A stretch of DNA of 64,000 nucleotides from an uncultured Armatimonadota bacterium (GTDB lineage: Bacteria > Armatimonadota > Fimbriimonadia > Fimbriimonadales > Fimbriimonadaceae): positions 24,596 to 88,595 of the forward strand of contig CAIYLG010000047.1 of assembly GCA_903927025.1 (NCBI GenBank). The letters are read 5' to 3'. The first letter of the stretch is position 1, and each line of letters starts with the position of its first letter. This document shows, one piece after another, positions 45,343 to 54,412 of the stretch. The notes beneath the pieces are model-generated. The model worked only from the letters and a program-made list of their open reading frames with translations. It ran no database searches and was not told the origin of the DNA. The translations under genes were made by a program, and so were the position numbers.

Positions 45343-46884
45343 ATGGCCTATCGGGACTTCCAACAATTTCTAGACGTTTTGGATTCAAAAGGGGAGCTGA
45401 AGCGGATTTCCGCGCCAGTGAGCCCAACTCTTGAGATCACTGAAATCACTAATCGAGTGATGAAATCAGGAGGACCTGCCCTTCTGTTCGAGAACGTGGT
45501 GGGCACTCCCCACCGGCTCGGCACCTCCGATCCGATGAGTGCGGTGATGGGACATCCATCGATTCACCAACCGCCTGCTGGGGCGCCGTTCCGCTTTGAG
45601 CAGCCCGTGGCGATCAACACCATGGGCTCCAAGCGTCGGATGTCGCTCGCGCTGAGCTGTGAGGACTATGAAGAGCACGCTGAGCGAATAGCCGCGCTGC
45701 TGAAGCCGGAGATCCCCAAGGGTCCGCTTGAGGCGCTGAAGAAGCTGCCATGGCTATTGGGGGAGCTAAAATCCGCCCCGCCGAAAGCGGCGAACTCAGG
45801 TATCTGCCAAGAAATCGTGATGCTGGAGGATGAGGTCGACCTCACCAAGTTGCCAATTCTTACCTGCTGGCCGGAGGATGGGGGGCCGTTTGTCACACTT
45901 CCGCTGGTGTTCACCCACGACCCGAATACAGGCAAGCGCAACGTGGGCATGTACCGGGTGCAACTTTACGACCGAAACACCTGCGGCATGCACTGGCAGA
46001 TGCACAAGACCGGCATGCGACAGATGGAAGATGCCGGTGAAAAGGGCAAGAACCTAGAAGTCTGCGTGGTGCTGGGCGGTGACCCGGCAATCACGTTTAG
46101 CGCGATCTCGCCACTTCCGCCAGGAATTGATGAGATGCTGTTTGCAGGCTTTCTGCGGCGGGAAAACGTTAAGCTGGTTCCCGCGAAGACGAACAGCATC
46201 ATGGTCCCAGCCGATGCTGAAATCGTGATTGAAGGATATGTCGACCCCAATGAGCGACGACTTGAAGGTCCTTTTGGCGACCATACCGGCTACTACTCGC
46301 TTGCCGAGCAGTTCCCCGTTCTCCATGTCACCGCCGTCACCATGCGCAAGAAAGCCGTCTACCCAGCGACGATCGTCGGCATTCCGCCAATGGAGGATGG
46401 ATGGATGGGCAAGGCGGTGGAGAGGATCTTCCTTCCCATGATCCAGCTCACGGTCCCTGAGATTGTGGATATGAATCTTCCGGTGGAGGCCTGCTTCCAC
46501 AACGTGGCGTTCGTGTCGATCAAGAAGAAGTATCCCGGCCACGCCTACAAGGTGATGAACGCGATATGGGGACTTGGCGGGCTTGCCTTCACAAAGTTTG
46601 TCTATATCTTTGATGCAGAATGCGATGTGCAGAATGTCGACGAAGTGCTGTTCCGACTCGGGGCGAACTGCGATCCAGGCCGAGACGTGCTGGTGTCCAA
46701 GGGCCCTGTCGACCAACTTGATCATGCGAGCCAGCAGATGGGATTCGGCGGGAAGATCGGCTTCGACTGCACTCACAAGCTTCCCGGAGAAAACGGATTT
46801 AACCGCGACTATCCGAAGCTGATCAAGATGAGTGAGGATGTAAAGACTAAGATCGACGGACTATGGAGCCAACTGGGGATCTAA
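45343..46884 (+). CDS. UbiD-family decarboxylase (menaquinone/ubiquinone-type)
   Basis: UbiD enzymes use prenylated FMN to decarboxylate aromatic or unsaturated acids. The 513-aa protein has FQQFLDVLDSKGELKRIS, GPALLFENV, the active-site RLEGPFGDHTGYYS with its Glu, and the metal-binding region PLVFTHDPNTGKRNVGMYR. The length fits UbiD of menaquinone or ubiquinone synthesis. As alternative complex III and caa3 are present here, a menaquinone role is plausible but not proven. An alpha/beta hydrolase gene starts 2 nt after its stop. Confidence 0.9.
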   Translation: MAYRDFQQFLDVLDSKGELKRISAPVSPTLEITEITNRVMKSGGPALLFENVVGTPHRLGTSDPMSAVMGHPSIHQPPAGAPFRFEQPVAINTMGSKRRMSLALSCEDYEEHAERIAALLKPEIPKGPLEALKKLPWLLGELKSAPPKAANSGICQEIVMLEDEVDLTKLPILTCWPEDGGPFVTLPLVFTHDPNTGKRNVGMYRVQLYDRNTCGMHWQMHKTGMRQMEDAGEKGKNLEVCVVLGGDPAITFSAISPLPPGIDEMLFAGFLRRENVKLVPAKTNSIMVPADAEIVIEGYVDPNERRLEGPFGDHTGYYSLAEQFPVLHVTAVTMRKKAVYPATIVGIPPMEDGWMGKAVERIFLPMIQLTVPEIVDMNLPVEACFHNVAFVSIKKKYPGHAYKVMNAIWGLGGLAFTKFVYIFDAECDVQNVDEVLFRLGANCDPGRDVLVSKGPVDQLDHASQQMGFGGKIGFDCTHKLPGENGFNRDYPKLIKMSEDVKTKIDGLWSQLGI

Positions 46885-46886
46885 AC

Positions 46887-47582
46887 ATGGCGGAGTCTCC
46901 CAAGGTCGCGCTGTTCATCCATGGGGCTGGCGGCGGCGGATGGGAGTGGAAACTTTGGATTCCCGTCTTCGAGAGGGCGGGCTGGCAATGCCTTGCACCC
47001 GACCTTCAGCCCGCCCTTAGCGGTATTTCGACAACGCACCTCACCGACTACCTGGAACAGACTCGGCGGTGGGCGTACGAAGCCGGGCCATCCCCCGTCG
47101 TGATCGTCGGCGCAAGCATGGGTGGTCTTTTGGCCCTGAAGGCATCGGAAACGATATCCACTTCGGCCGTGGTGCTCGTCAACTCTGTACCTCCGGCTGG
47201 AATTAAGAATCCGACCCAACAGAGCTTTCCGCCGATCATTGAGTGGAGCCAGGGCACGCTGGAAGACTCCGAGATGGCGATGCCAGACAGCGATGACGGC
47301 ATTGTCGAACTGGCATATCAAAGCTGGCGAGATGAATCGGGCGCAGTGCTGAACGAGATTCGACAAGGGGTCGAGGTCGAGTGGCCGAACTCGCCGGTGC
47401 TGGTTATTGCCGGTGAGGATGACGAAGATGTTCCCGCTCTCGTGGCAAGGTCGATAGCGGCACGCTGGCCTGCCGAACTCAGGATCTACGAGGAGATGGG
47501 CCACCTCAGCCCGCTTCTTGGAAGGGCGGCTCCAGGCGTCGCACAGGATGTTCTTCACTGGCTTGAGAAAAGTGTCCGATAG
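46887..47582 (+). CDS. alpha/beta hydrolase
   Basis: This is a 231-aa single-domain hydrolase with the nucleophile elbow VGASMGGL (Ser), an oxyanion-type HGAGGGGWEW near the start, the acid in IAGEDDEDVP, and His in MGHLSPL. The substrate is unknown. I chose the ATG at 46887, 2 nt after the ubiD stop, over a start at 46863 inside ubiD. Co-transcription with ubiD is very likely. Confidence 0.85.
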   Translation: MAESPKVALFIHGAGGGGWEWKLWIPVFERAGWQCLAPDLQPALSGISTTHLTDYLEQTRRWAYEAGPSPVVIVGASMGGLLALKASETISTSAVVLVNSVPPAGIKNPTQQSFPPIIEWSQGTLEDSEMAMPDSDDGIVELAYQSWRDESGAVLNEIRQGVEVEWPNSPVLVIAGEDDEDVPALVARSIAARWPAELRIYEEMGHLSPLLGRAAPGVAQDVLHWLEKSVR

Positions 47583-47611
47583 AATAGAGACAGGAGACGT
47601 AGATCAAAGAC

Positions 47612-48100
47612 ATGTCGAGTGAAATCAAGACGGAGTTTGCAACCTTTGGCGCCGGATGCTTTTGGGGCGTCGAGGCCGATTTTCGAGAGATCGATGGCGT
47701 GGTCGCCACCGCCGTCGGCTATGAGGGCGGACACACCCTAAACCCTACCTACCGAGACGTGTGCTCCCACACAACTGGTCATGCGGAAGTCGTCCGCGTT
47801 GAATACGACCCGACCAAGGTGACCTATGCCCAGCTTCTCCATGTTTTCTGGACGAACCACAACCCGACCGAAGTCAACCGACAGGGACCCGACGTGGGCG
47901 ACCAGTACCGATCGGTGATCTTCTACCACTCGCCGGAACAGCAGGCGGAAGCTGAGGCAAGTAAGGCGGCGCTAGAGGCTTCCAAGAAGTTCAGCCGTCC
48001 GATCGCAACTCAGATCGTGCCAACGGAGACCTTCTACATCGCCGAGGACTACCACCAGCAGTATCTCGAGAAGCGCGGCCAGCGCCACTGCCACATCTAG
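47612..48100 (+). CDS. msrA: peptide methionine-S-sulfoxide reductase MsrA
   Basis: MsrA repairs methionine S-sulfoxide in proteins. The 162-aa protein has the catalytic Cys16 in [12 protein letters not shown] and the family segments [22 protein letters not shown] and DYHQQYL. A C-terminal Cys (RHCHI) could act as resolving residue. TAGAAT lies at 47580-47585, 26 nt before the ATG. It may be co-transcribed with the hydrolase gene upstream. Confidence 0.96.
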   Translation: MSSEIKTEFATFGAGCFWGVEADFREIDGVVATAVGYEGGHTLNPTYRDVCSHTTGHAEVVRVEYDPTKVTYAQLLHVFWTNHNPTEVNRQGPDVGDQYRSVIFYHSPEQQAEAEASKAALEASKKFSRPIATQIVPTETFYIAEDYHQQYLEKRGQRHCHI

Positions 48101-48124
48101 TAAAACCAGGCAAAGTTTGGCGGG

Positions 48125-48130
48125 TAGGCT
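48125..48130 (+). promoter_or_regulatory. leaderless-type -10 element (TAGGCT) for the dgcA-like gene
   Basis: TAGGCT ends exactly 6 nt before the GTG at 48137. No Shine-Dalgarno sequence is present. This supports GTG as the true start. Confidence 0.6.
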
Positions 48131-48136
48131 TCAGCC

Positions 48137-49171
48137 GTGATTGGCGTATCGTTTAGCACCCTCGAAGTCCAGAAGCTCTACCCGCTGATGATCAGCCGGG
48201 GGATGATGTCGTCTTCTGAGAACCTGTTTGTGTTCGTCACAGACGGAATACATACCGGTGTCGGCGAACTCTCACCAGCTACTGGATCCTCTTGGACCGC
48301 TGAGCGTGGTCAGAAACAGTTGGAGGCATTTGCGGCCGAAGGCATTGCCGATAACCCCTTTGAGAATTACGCGCAGATGCGGCGCGCCAACATCGATCCA
48401 CCTGCGATGGCTGCGCTCGATATGGCGCTTTGGGACTTGCTGGGCAAGCAGGCGGGAATGCCGTTGTATCGACTGCTGGGACTTCCTAAGTCAACCCACC
48501 CCACTAGCGTCACGATTGGGATCAACCCTCCCGAAGTCACCCGAGAGCGGGTACCCGCCATCCTGAGTGCCACCGGCGCCAAGTGCCTCAAGATCAAGTT
48601 GGGATCGCCCCAAGGGCGAGAGCATGACCGCGAACACTTCCTTGCCGCGGCAGCGGCCGCCAAACCATTTGGAGCCAAGCTTCGGGTTGATGCCAACGGC
48701 GGCTGGACCGTCAATGAAGCGATTACGATGATCGGCTGGCTCGCGGACCATGGTGTGGACTACGTGGAGCAGCCGTTGGCGGAAGGGCATGAGGATGGCC
48801 TGCCGGACGTCTTTGCAAACCGTCGCCTTCCGATTTTTGTGGATGAGACGATTCGATACTCGCCAGATGTGATTGGCGTTGCCGATCGAGTGGATGGCAT
48901 CAACCTCAAGCTGATGAAATGCGGCGGCATTACCGAAGCACTGCGAATAGTGGCGACGGCACGCGCCTACGGACTTCAGACGATGATTGGCTGCATGAGC
49001 GAAACCAGCATTGCCATTGCGGCGGGTGCAGCGATTGGCGGCCTGTTCGACCACATCGACCTCGACAGCCATCTCAACCTAAAGCCAGACCCTGCAACGG
49101 GTGCGCCCATCATCGACGGCGTCATTGTTCCCACCGAAAATCCCGGTCACGGAGCAGCCCTGAATGCTTAG
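48137..49171 (+). CDS. enolase-superfamily epimerase/racemase (DgcA / dipeptide epimerase-like)
   Basis: This is a muconate-lactonizing-type enolase-superfamily enzyme of 344 aa with a GTG start. The catalytic Lys pair is in CLKIKLG, the metal ligands in RVDANGGW (Asp), YVEQPL (Glu) and IFVDETI (Asp), and the second base Lys in GINLKLMKCGGI. This set fits L-Ala-D/L-Glu epimerases. DgcA, the N-acetyl-D-glutamate racemase of a D-glutamate catabolic route, belongs to the same group. The next gene is a DUF1611/DgcN protein overlapping by 8 nt, so DgcA is the better guess. The alternative is a peptidoglycan-recycling dipeptide epimerase. Confidence 0.85.
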   Translation: MIGVSFSTLEVQKLYPLMISRGMMSSSENLFVFVTDGIHTGVGELSPATGSSWTAERGQKQLEAFAAEGIADNPFENYAQMRRANIDPPAMAALDMALWDLLGKQAGMPLYRLLGLPKSTHPTSVTIGINPPEVTRERVPAILSATGAKCLKIKLGSPQGREHDREHFLAAAAAAKPFGAKLRVDANGGWTVNEAITMIGWLADHGVDYVEQPLAEGHEDGLPDVFANRRLPIFVDETIRYSPDVIGVADRVDGINLKLMKCGGITEALRIVATARAYGLQTMIGCMSETSIAIAAGAAIGGLFDHIDLDSHLNLKPDPATGAPIIDGVIVPTENPGHGAALNA

Positions 49172-50198
49172 GCGAGACCAAAAGCTCGCCATTTACATGG
49201 AGGGCGCCATCTTTGGCTACGGCGGAAAGATGGGGTTTGGCATCCTTCGCTACTCGCCCAACGAGGTGGTCTGCGTAATCGATAGCGAGACGGCCGGCGG
49301 CGACATGGCGACGGTGGCAGGAATGCCGCGCAGCTGCCCGATTGTGGCGAGCATAGACGACGCACTCGCCCTGGGCGCACAAGTTTTAGTATTGGGAATT
49401 GCCCCTCCCGGTGGGCTGATTCCTTCCGCATGGTATCCGGTGATCGATCGTGCGGTTGAGTCTGGGCTCAGCATTATCAACGGACTTCATGACCTGCTGG
49501 GGCCGCGCTACCCTTCGGTTCCGCAGGGACAGTGGGTTTGGGATATCCGCATCGAGCCAGCAGGTCTGAAGCCAGGAACCGGAGCAGCGGCAGGGCTCAC
49601 CAATCGCCGGGCACTGTTGATCGGAACCGATATGGCGGTCGGCAAGATGACGGCGGGCCTTGAGATCTACCGGACCGCCCGGGAGCGCGGAATTCGGACC
49701 GAATTTATCGCCACCGGACAGATTGGCATCACGATTACCGGCGCAGGCGTGCCGCTAGACGCGATCCGAGTGGACTTCTCCACCGGTGCGATTGAGCGAG
49801 AGGTGATGGCGGCGAAGGAATCCGATCTCGTCATCGTTGAGGGGCAAGGGTCGCTTGGCCACCCGGGCAGCACTGCCAATTTGCCTTTACTGCGCGGGTC
49901 CATGCCGACTCACCTGATTCTTTGCCACCGCGCTGGACAAACTGGGCTCACCACACTGCCCCACGTGAAGATTCCACCTCTGGGCGACTTCATAAGACTC
50001 TATGAGGCGCTGGCTGAGGCTTGTGGAACGTTCATCCGTCCAGCCACTGTCGGTGTGGCGCTGAATACTGCGCACATCGAGGATAATGCCGAAGCCTTGG
50101 CGGCATGTGTGGCTGTTGAGGCCGAACTGGGTCTCCCAACTGTCGACCCGGTTCGACACGGAACGGGTCGGCTGGTGGACGCGCTAATGGCAGGCTGA
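49164..50198 (+). CDS. DUF1611 protein, probable D-glutamate N-acetyltransferase DgcN
   Basis: The 344-aa DUF1611 family protein has an N-terminal alpha/beta domain (about 5-120) and a P-loop-like C-terminal domain (ALLIGTDMAVGKMTAGLEI, then VIVEGQGSLGHPGST). From established work, DUF1611 protein DgcN acetylates D-glutamate, after which DgcA racemises it to N-acetyl-L-glutamate. Overlap with the dgcA-like gene (8 nt) and a strictly paired context support this. The start follows from the ATG inside the upstream gene. The specific substrate has not been shown here. Confidence 0.82.
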   Translation: MLRRDQKLAIYMEGAIFGYGGKMGFGILRYSPNEVVCVIDSETAGGDMATVAGMPRSCPIVASIDDALALGAQVLVLGIAPPGGLIPSAWYPVIDRAVESGLSIINGLHDLLGPRYPSVPQGQWVWDIRIEPAGLKPGTGAAAGLTNRRALLIGTDMAVGKMTAGLEIYRTARERGIRTEFIATGQIGITITGAGVPLDAIRVDFSTGAIEREVMAAKESDLVIVEGQGSLGHPGSTANLPLLRGSMPTHLILCHRAGQTGLTTLPHVKIPPLGDFIRLYEALAEACGTFIRPATVGVALNTAHIEDNAEALAACVAVEAELGLPTVDPVRHGTGRLVDALMAG

Positions 50199-50266
50199 AG
50201 CACGGAATTTCCCTTATCTTGTTAGGCGCCAGCGAACCAGAATTCCGACGCAGACATACCCGCGAG

Positions 50267-50272
50267 TAACCT
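50267..50272 (+). promoter_or_regulatory. leaderless-type -10 element (TAACCT) for thrC
   Basis: TAACCT ends exactly 6 nt before the GTG at 50279. The six bases between are AGGAGG, which would touch the start codon and be too close to act as a ribosome site. The in-frame TAA inside this hexamer also rules out a longer protein. Confidence 0.6.
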
Positions 50273-50278
50273 AGGAGG

Positions 50279-51424
50279 GTGCTGACCCACCTTGCCTGCT
50301 CACTTTGCGGAAAGACTTTCGACTGGCGGAAGCCGATCAACACCTGCACTTGCGGAAAGCCACTGATGGCGCAGTACGACCTCGGCCCGAGTACGTTGGC
50401 CAAGGAGGCGCTGCGGGACAGGGAGCCGACCATGTGGCGCTATCGAGAGGTCCTTCCTCCATGCGAACCGATCTCATTGGGAGAGGGATTCACGCCACTG
50501 CACCACACACCCAGGTTAGGGGAGAACTGGTACGTGAAGGACGAGGGAGTTAACCCGACGGCGAGTTTCAAGGCTCGGGGGATGTCAGCGGCAGTTTCGA
50601 TGGCCAAGCACCTTGGCATCCAAACGGTGGCGGCTCCCAGTGCGGGCAATGCGGCAGGGGCAATGTCTGCCTACGCGGCGAAGGCTGGCATGAAGGCGCA
50701 CGTATTCATGCCGAAAGACACGCCAAGGGCGTTCATTGTGGAATGCGATTACGCGGGGGCTACCGTCAACCTGATCGATGGCCTCATCAATGTCTGCGGA
50801 GCTGAGGTTCGGAAGTTCATCGACGCCAACCCCCAGGATCCACCCATCTTTGACCTCAGCACGCTAAAGGAGCCTTACCGAGCGGAAGGGAAGAAGACGA
50901 TGGGGTATGAATTGGCGGAGCAGATGGACTGGACCCTGCCCGATGTGATCGTCTATCCCACTGGAGGCGGCACCGGGCTGGTGGGGATGTGGAAGGCATT
51001 TGACGAGATGGAGCGAATGGGCTGGATTGGGGCGAAGCGCCCCAAGATGGTCAGCGTTCAGGCGGAAGGATGTGCGCCGATCGCCACAGCGTTCGCCAAC
51101 GGAGAGCGGTTCGCCGATGAATTCCCCAACGCCCATACGTCTGCCAGCGGACTGCGCGTCCCCAAGGCGATCGCCGACTTCATCATGATCGACCTGATCC
51201 ACGCCTCAGGCGGCACCGCGCTGACCGTCACGGATGAGCAGATGGTGGCAGCAACTCGTGAGATCGCGGTGGCGACTGGAATTTTTGCTGCCCCCGAAGG
51301 CGGAGCAACCCTGGCGGCAGCCCAAATTCTGCGGGACAGAGGGTTTATCCAACCGAATGACTCGGTAGTGCTGTTCAATACCGGCTCGGGCCTCAAGTAC
51401 CTTGAGGCGCTCGAGGATCACTAG
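50279..51424 (+). CDS. thrC: threonine synthase
   Basis: This PLP enzyme converts O-phosphohomoserine to threonine. The 381-aa protein has a small N-terminal zinc-ribbon-like part (CSLCGK and CTCGK) typical of one threonine synthase class, the PLP Lys in NPTASFKARGM, and the phosphate-binding PTGGGTGLVG. The C-terminal FNTGSGLKYLEAL closes the fold. The start is GTG. Related cysteate or 2,3-diaminopropionate enzymes are possible but less likely. It ends facing the DUF5107 gene with no gap. Confidence 0.92.
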   Translation: MLTHLACSLCGKTFDWRKPINTCTCGKPLMAQYDLGPSTLAKEALRDREPTMWRYREVLPPCEPISLGEGFTPLHHTPRLGENWYVKDEGVNPTASFKARGMSAAVSMAKHLGIQTVAAPSAGNAAGAMSAYAAKAGMKAHVFMPKDTPRAFIVECDYAGATVNLIDGLINVCGAEVRKFIDANPQDPPIFDLSTLKEPYRAEGKKTMGYELAEQMDWTLPDVIVYPTGGGTGLVGMWKAFDEMERMGWIGAKRPKMVSVQAEGCAPIATAFANGERFADEFPNAHTSASGLRVPKAIADFIMIDLIHASGGTALTVTDEQMVAATREIAVATGIFAAPEGGATLAAAQILRDRGFIQPNDSVVLFNTGSGLKYLEALEDH

Positions 51425-53170
51425 CTAAGACGCCCGAGACACAGTGCCGACCCATCCACAAAGCGCTCTGAGGTGTTTGTCGTCTGGGAAAGCATTTGCC
51501 AAAACCACGATCGCCAGTTCCTCTATCTTTCGGAATGGAAACGGTGGCGCCAGTGGGGTCTGGGCGGCAATGCGGATCTGCTCGGCAGCTTCCATGTCCA
51601 GGCGGGTCGCTTCCAGAAGGCAGTAGGCGTTGAGATAGCGAAGCATGGCCATTTCACCATGCCGAAGCGCCTCGTCGATCCACCGGCTCGCCTGATCGAA
51701 CAGTCCCGCTTCGATCAGGAGGCAAGCCACCTCGACAAACTCTTCCGCATTCTCTTCTAATGGAGAAAGCAGTCGATTGGGCTCGGGGTCTAGGGATACC
51801 GGCTGGCTGAGGAAACCCTCCGCCCGCAGAGCGGGTTCCAATGGAGCTAGGTAATGGGCATTCAGCAGCTCCGCTTCAGGGTCTTGGCCAGCCAGCCGCA
51901 TCGCCATCGCCTTGCCCCACCACAGCAGCGGATCCTCTGCGTTGAAGTTGAGAACGCGCTCAAAGTGCGAGACGGCAATCTCGAAATCCTGGTTGGCGAG
52001 CGCCTGGGTACCCATCAAGGTCTGCGCGAGATGCCTCGTCGCCACGTTGAAAGTTGCCCGTCTAAGCGTCTCTTCTGAGGACATCAGCGATATTTCGACG
52101 GTGGCCGAGTTTGAGAGAGAGGGTGCTGTCTCCTCGTCAACCTGTCGCCCGGACTGTCCAATCTCGAACCGCAACAGGTCGCGCTTGCCCGGATCCTGAA
52201 GTGCCAGTTCCAGTGGATTCAAGTCCCCGATGGGCAATTTCAGAACGTGCTCGGGATACAGATCCACGGGTGCTTCAAGAGTTTCACCCGTCTGAGTCAG
52301 CAGGTAAATCTTGTGCCCAAGGCGCTGCTGGGTGGACTGGATGCTTAGCATTCCATCGCGAATACAGGCAGCAGCCTCCGGCGTTGCGGCATCGCAGCCC
52401 CCTAATCCTGAGATCGGAACAATGGAAAGTGACCACGAGTCCACCTGTCTCGGTGCTAGGAAACCCGATTCTGAAAAGCGCAGCACTTGGTGATGGCCGC
52501 CCTCCGTGCTGAGTCCATCAAATGGATCTTCTTCCCGAAAGAATGCAAGGCCCGCATCTCGCTCTGTACTGGTGAAGGTCATTCCATTCCACTCCCCTTC
52601 CCCCAGGTAGACGCTTAACCCGCCGTTGTAGGGTTGCGGCACAAAGGTGCGGTTGAGAACGCGAACTTCTAGCCTCAGTTCCGCGCGATCGGGCGGCAGG
52701 CTCAGGCGGGCATGAAAGCTGAGACCCGTTCCGGTTACGGATTCTCCAATCCAAACGGCAGCTTCCGAATCCTCATCTTGCTGCACCTCAACTTGGGAGG
52801 CAACGTTCCCAAGCGAGTTGAGTCGCTCCGCGCCATCCAAGATCAGTTGGATTCCTTCCCGAATCCAGGCTCCGCGACGACCGCATGTTTGTGGCTCCAG
52901 CATGGGATGTCGCTTCAGGATCTCGGTTTGAGTGCGCTTATCCAACAGGCTGATGATACGACCACCCATCCCAGGAAGCAGCGTCACCCGAAGGTAGGGG
53001 TTCTCTAGGATGAGCGTGCGAAACGTTCGCATTTCCTGCTGCTCGGTCGTCCTAAGGGCGACATAGGGATAGCCTGGCCAGGCAGATCCATCATTCGGAA
53101 TGTAGGCGTCGATCAGACCAATCTGGAGGTCTATCCCATCTTCGAAGGCTTCTGAAATTGCGGGAGGCAT
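51425..53170 (-). CDS. DUF5107 / mutarotase-like domain protein with TPR-like C-terminus
   Basis: The 581-aa cytoplasmic protein has an N-terminal galactose-mutarotase-like beta-sandwich, with TLILENPYLRVTLLPGMGGR as its first conserved block, characteristic of DUF5107. The C-terminal 200 residues are helical and TPR-like (ALANQDFEIAVSHFERVL, SRWIDEALRHGEMAMLR). DUF5107 proteins are found near carbohydrate metabolism genes, but I know of no proven function. I chose the ATG at 53170; a TTG at 53179 is an alternative. It is divergent from the gene at 53217. Confidence 0.72.
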   Translation of the reverse strand: MPPAISEAFEDGIDLQIGLIDAYIPNDGSAWPGYPYVALRTTEQQEMRTFRTLILENPYLRVTLLPGMGGRIISLLDKRTQTEILKRHPMLEPQTCGRRGAWIREGIQLILDGAERLNSLGNVASQVEVQQDEDSEAAVWIGESVTGTGLSFHARLSLPPDRAELRLEVRVLNRTFVPQPYNGGLSVYLGEGEWNGMTFTSTERDAGLAFFREEDPFDGLSTEGGHHQVLRFSESGFLAPRQVDSWSLSIVPISGLGGCDAATPEAAACIRDGMLSIQSTQQRLGHKIYLLTQTGETLEAPVDLYPEHVLKLPIGDLNPLELALQDPGKRDLLRFEIGQSGRQVDEETAPSLSNSATVEISLMSSEETLRRATFNVATRHLAQTLMGTQALANQDFEIAVSHFERVLNFNAEDPLLWWGKAMAMRLAGQDPEAELLNAHYLAPLEPALRAEGFLSQPVSLDPEPNRLLSPLEENAEEFVEVACLLIEAGLFDQASRWIDEALRHGEMAMLRYLNAYCLLEATRLDMEAAEQIRIAAQTPLAPPFPFRKIEELAIVVLANAFPDDKHLRALCGWVGTVSRAS

Positions 53171-53204
53171 AGCAGTCAACAGGCGGGATTGAGGTTACCT
53201 AAGC

Positions 53205-53210
53205 TAAAAT
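53205..53210 (+). promoter_or_regulatory. leaderless-type -10 element (TAAAAT) for the gene at 53217
   Basis: TAAAAT ends exactly 6 nt before the ATG at 53217 in the divergent gap. On the other strand TAACCT (53192-53197) lies 12 nt before the TTG of the DUF5107 frame. Confidence 0.6.
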
Positions 53211-53216
53211 GGGCAC

Positions 53217-53618
53217 ATGGCGGACAAGCTGACTCCCATCGGCGTCTTCACGAAATGGGTGGTTGCTCCTGTGGCAATCGGCCTTGTTGGCTACTACGTG
53301 GTTGGCCCCCGCATAGGCGGCTCAACTTCTAAGAAGACTGGAGAAGCGTCCGACATGGGACCGCTAAACGTCGACCCTCCGACGACTTCCACGACCACCC
53401 CGAAGAAGAAGAAGGTCGAAGAAGGCCCGAACGTAGAGGTGACCGTGCAAAAGGAAACTCAGGCCGCGACCTCGCCTGATCCCAGCGACTCGATGCCTAA
53501 GCCCATTCATCACAAGCATAAGAAGGCTCCCAAGCCTACCGATGACGGCTCATCCAGCCAGCTAACCTCTCCCCCAGACGACCAAGGCGGGAGCGCGGGC
53601 GCTTCAACGGCGGGTTAG
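53217..53618 (+). CDS. small membrane-anchored protein, Pro/Thr/Lys-rich
   Basis: The 133-aa protein has one N-terminal hydrophobic helix (FTKWVVAPVAIGLVGYYVVGP) and then a low-complexity tail rich in Thr, Pro, Lys and Ser (TTSTTTPKKKKVEEGP, HHKHKKAPKP). I do not recognise it. The leaderless promoter and the start just 6 nt after it support it as a real gene. It overlaps the convergent gene at 53615 by 4 nt. Confidence 0.65.
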   Translation: MADKLTPIGVFTKWVVAPVAIGLVGYYVVGPRIGGSTSKKTGEASDMGPLNVDPPTTSTTTPKKKKVEEGPNVEVTVQKETQAATSPDPSDSMPKPIHHKHKKAPKPTDDGSSSQLTSPPDDQGGSAGASTAG

Positions 53619-53887
53619 CGCGGGCTTCGGTGGAGTTCTGCCATCGCGGCACGAAAGGCCTCAGAAGAAGAGGCGTAGCCAGATCCTTCGTTGTCCAACA
53701 CCTTGCCAGACGGGCTGGTGAGGAAATATCTCCGCGAGGCAACCTGTCCTTGGTAGGTGCCGCTGCGGTCTTCAATCTTGAAGCCTAATTCGCGAATCTT
53801 TGCCAGTCTTTGGTCGCGCCGCTCATCTCGGTTCGGCTTAATGCCGAGCATTCCCTTGATCGTGCGCACCAAATTCACAAATGTCAT
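53615..53887 (-). CDS. small conserved-looking hypothetical protein
   Basis: The 90-aa soluble protein has a basic first third (IKPNRDERRDQRLAKIRELGF), a possible DUF-like beta segment (YFLTSPSGKVLDNEGSGYAS) and an Ala-rich C-terminus. No membrane helix and no catalytic motif were seen. The ATG has no clear ribosome site and no leaderless element at exact spacing. It is unrecognised. It overlaps the convergent gene at its end by 4 nt. Confidence 0.55.
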   Translation of the reverse strand: MTFVNLVRTIKGMLGIKPNRDERRDQRLAKIRELGFKIEDRSGTYQGQVASRRYFLTSPSGKVLDNEGSGYASSSEAFRAAMAELHRSPR

Positions 53888-53998
53888 CTTAACACTCGGA
53901 AGCCAATTTCAGCACATGGTCCTACGGAAAAGGCCCATCAATGTTGCTGAAAATTCGCGCCTAAAATCACGATCCGGTACGAGAGAGCCTCAAAAGGC

Positions 53999-54004
53999 TA
54001 TAGT
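53999..54004 (+). promoter_or_regulatory. leaderless-type -10 element (TATAGT) for the gene at 54011
   Basis: TATAGT ends exactly 6 nt before the ATG at 54011. There is no ribosome site. Confidence 0.6.
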
Positions 54005-54010
54005 TAATGT

Positions 54011-54388
54011 ATGTTCCCAGGTGCCCAAGAGTTTAAGAACAAGGTTTTGTGGATCTATCAACCTGGGGGGACGGACGTTATGTTCACCGTCCTTCGCCCC
54101 GTGATCTACTTGCGACCCGCAACTCAGGAGTTTCCGGTAGTTGAATGGCGGATCCAGTTTACGATTCCAAAGGCAGACGAGGCTAAGTTCCAGGACTTCC
54201 TCACCGCCAATGAGAAAACGTTCAGATTTGTCTTCGAATCGCCTTGGGCGCAGTACGAGGGCACGGGTGTGATCACATCAGGATCCAAGCCTTATATCGC
54301 ATCCCCGATCGATGGCGGAGGTCTCACCCGACTCGGCGACATCAGTGAAGCAGTGCGACTTGAGCGAGAGGTCGCGAAGGGCCGCTAA
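54011..54388 (+). CDS. hypothetical protein
   Basis: The 125-aa protein is soluble with mixed alpha/beta composition (VEWRIQFTIPKADEAKFQDFL, FVFESPWAQYEGTGVITSG). No signal peptide, membrane segment or known motif is seen. Its start is supported by a TATAGT at the leaderless distance and its end by a strong terminator, so it is probably a real single-gene transcript. The function is unknown. Confidence 0.65.
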   Translation: MFPGAQEFKNKVLWIYQPGGTDVMFTVLRPVIYLRPATQEFPVVEWRIQFTIPKADEAKFQDFLTANEKTFRFVFESPWAQYEGTGVITSGSKPYIASPIDGGGLTRLGDISEAVRLEREVAKGR

Positions 54389-54412
54389 AAGCGCGTATTC
54401 GTTTTCGCAATG

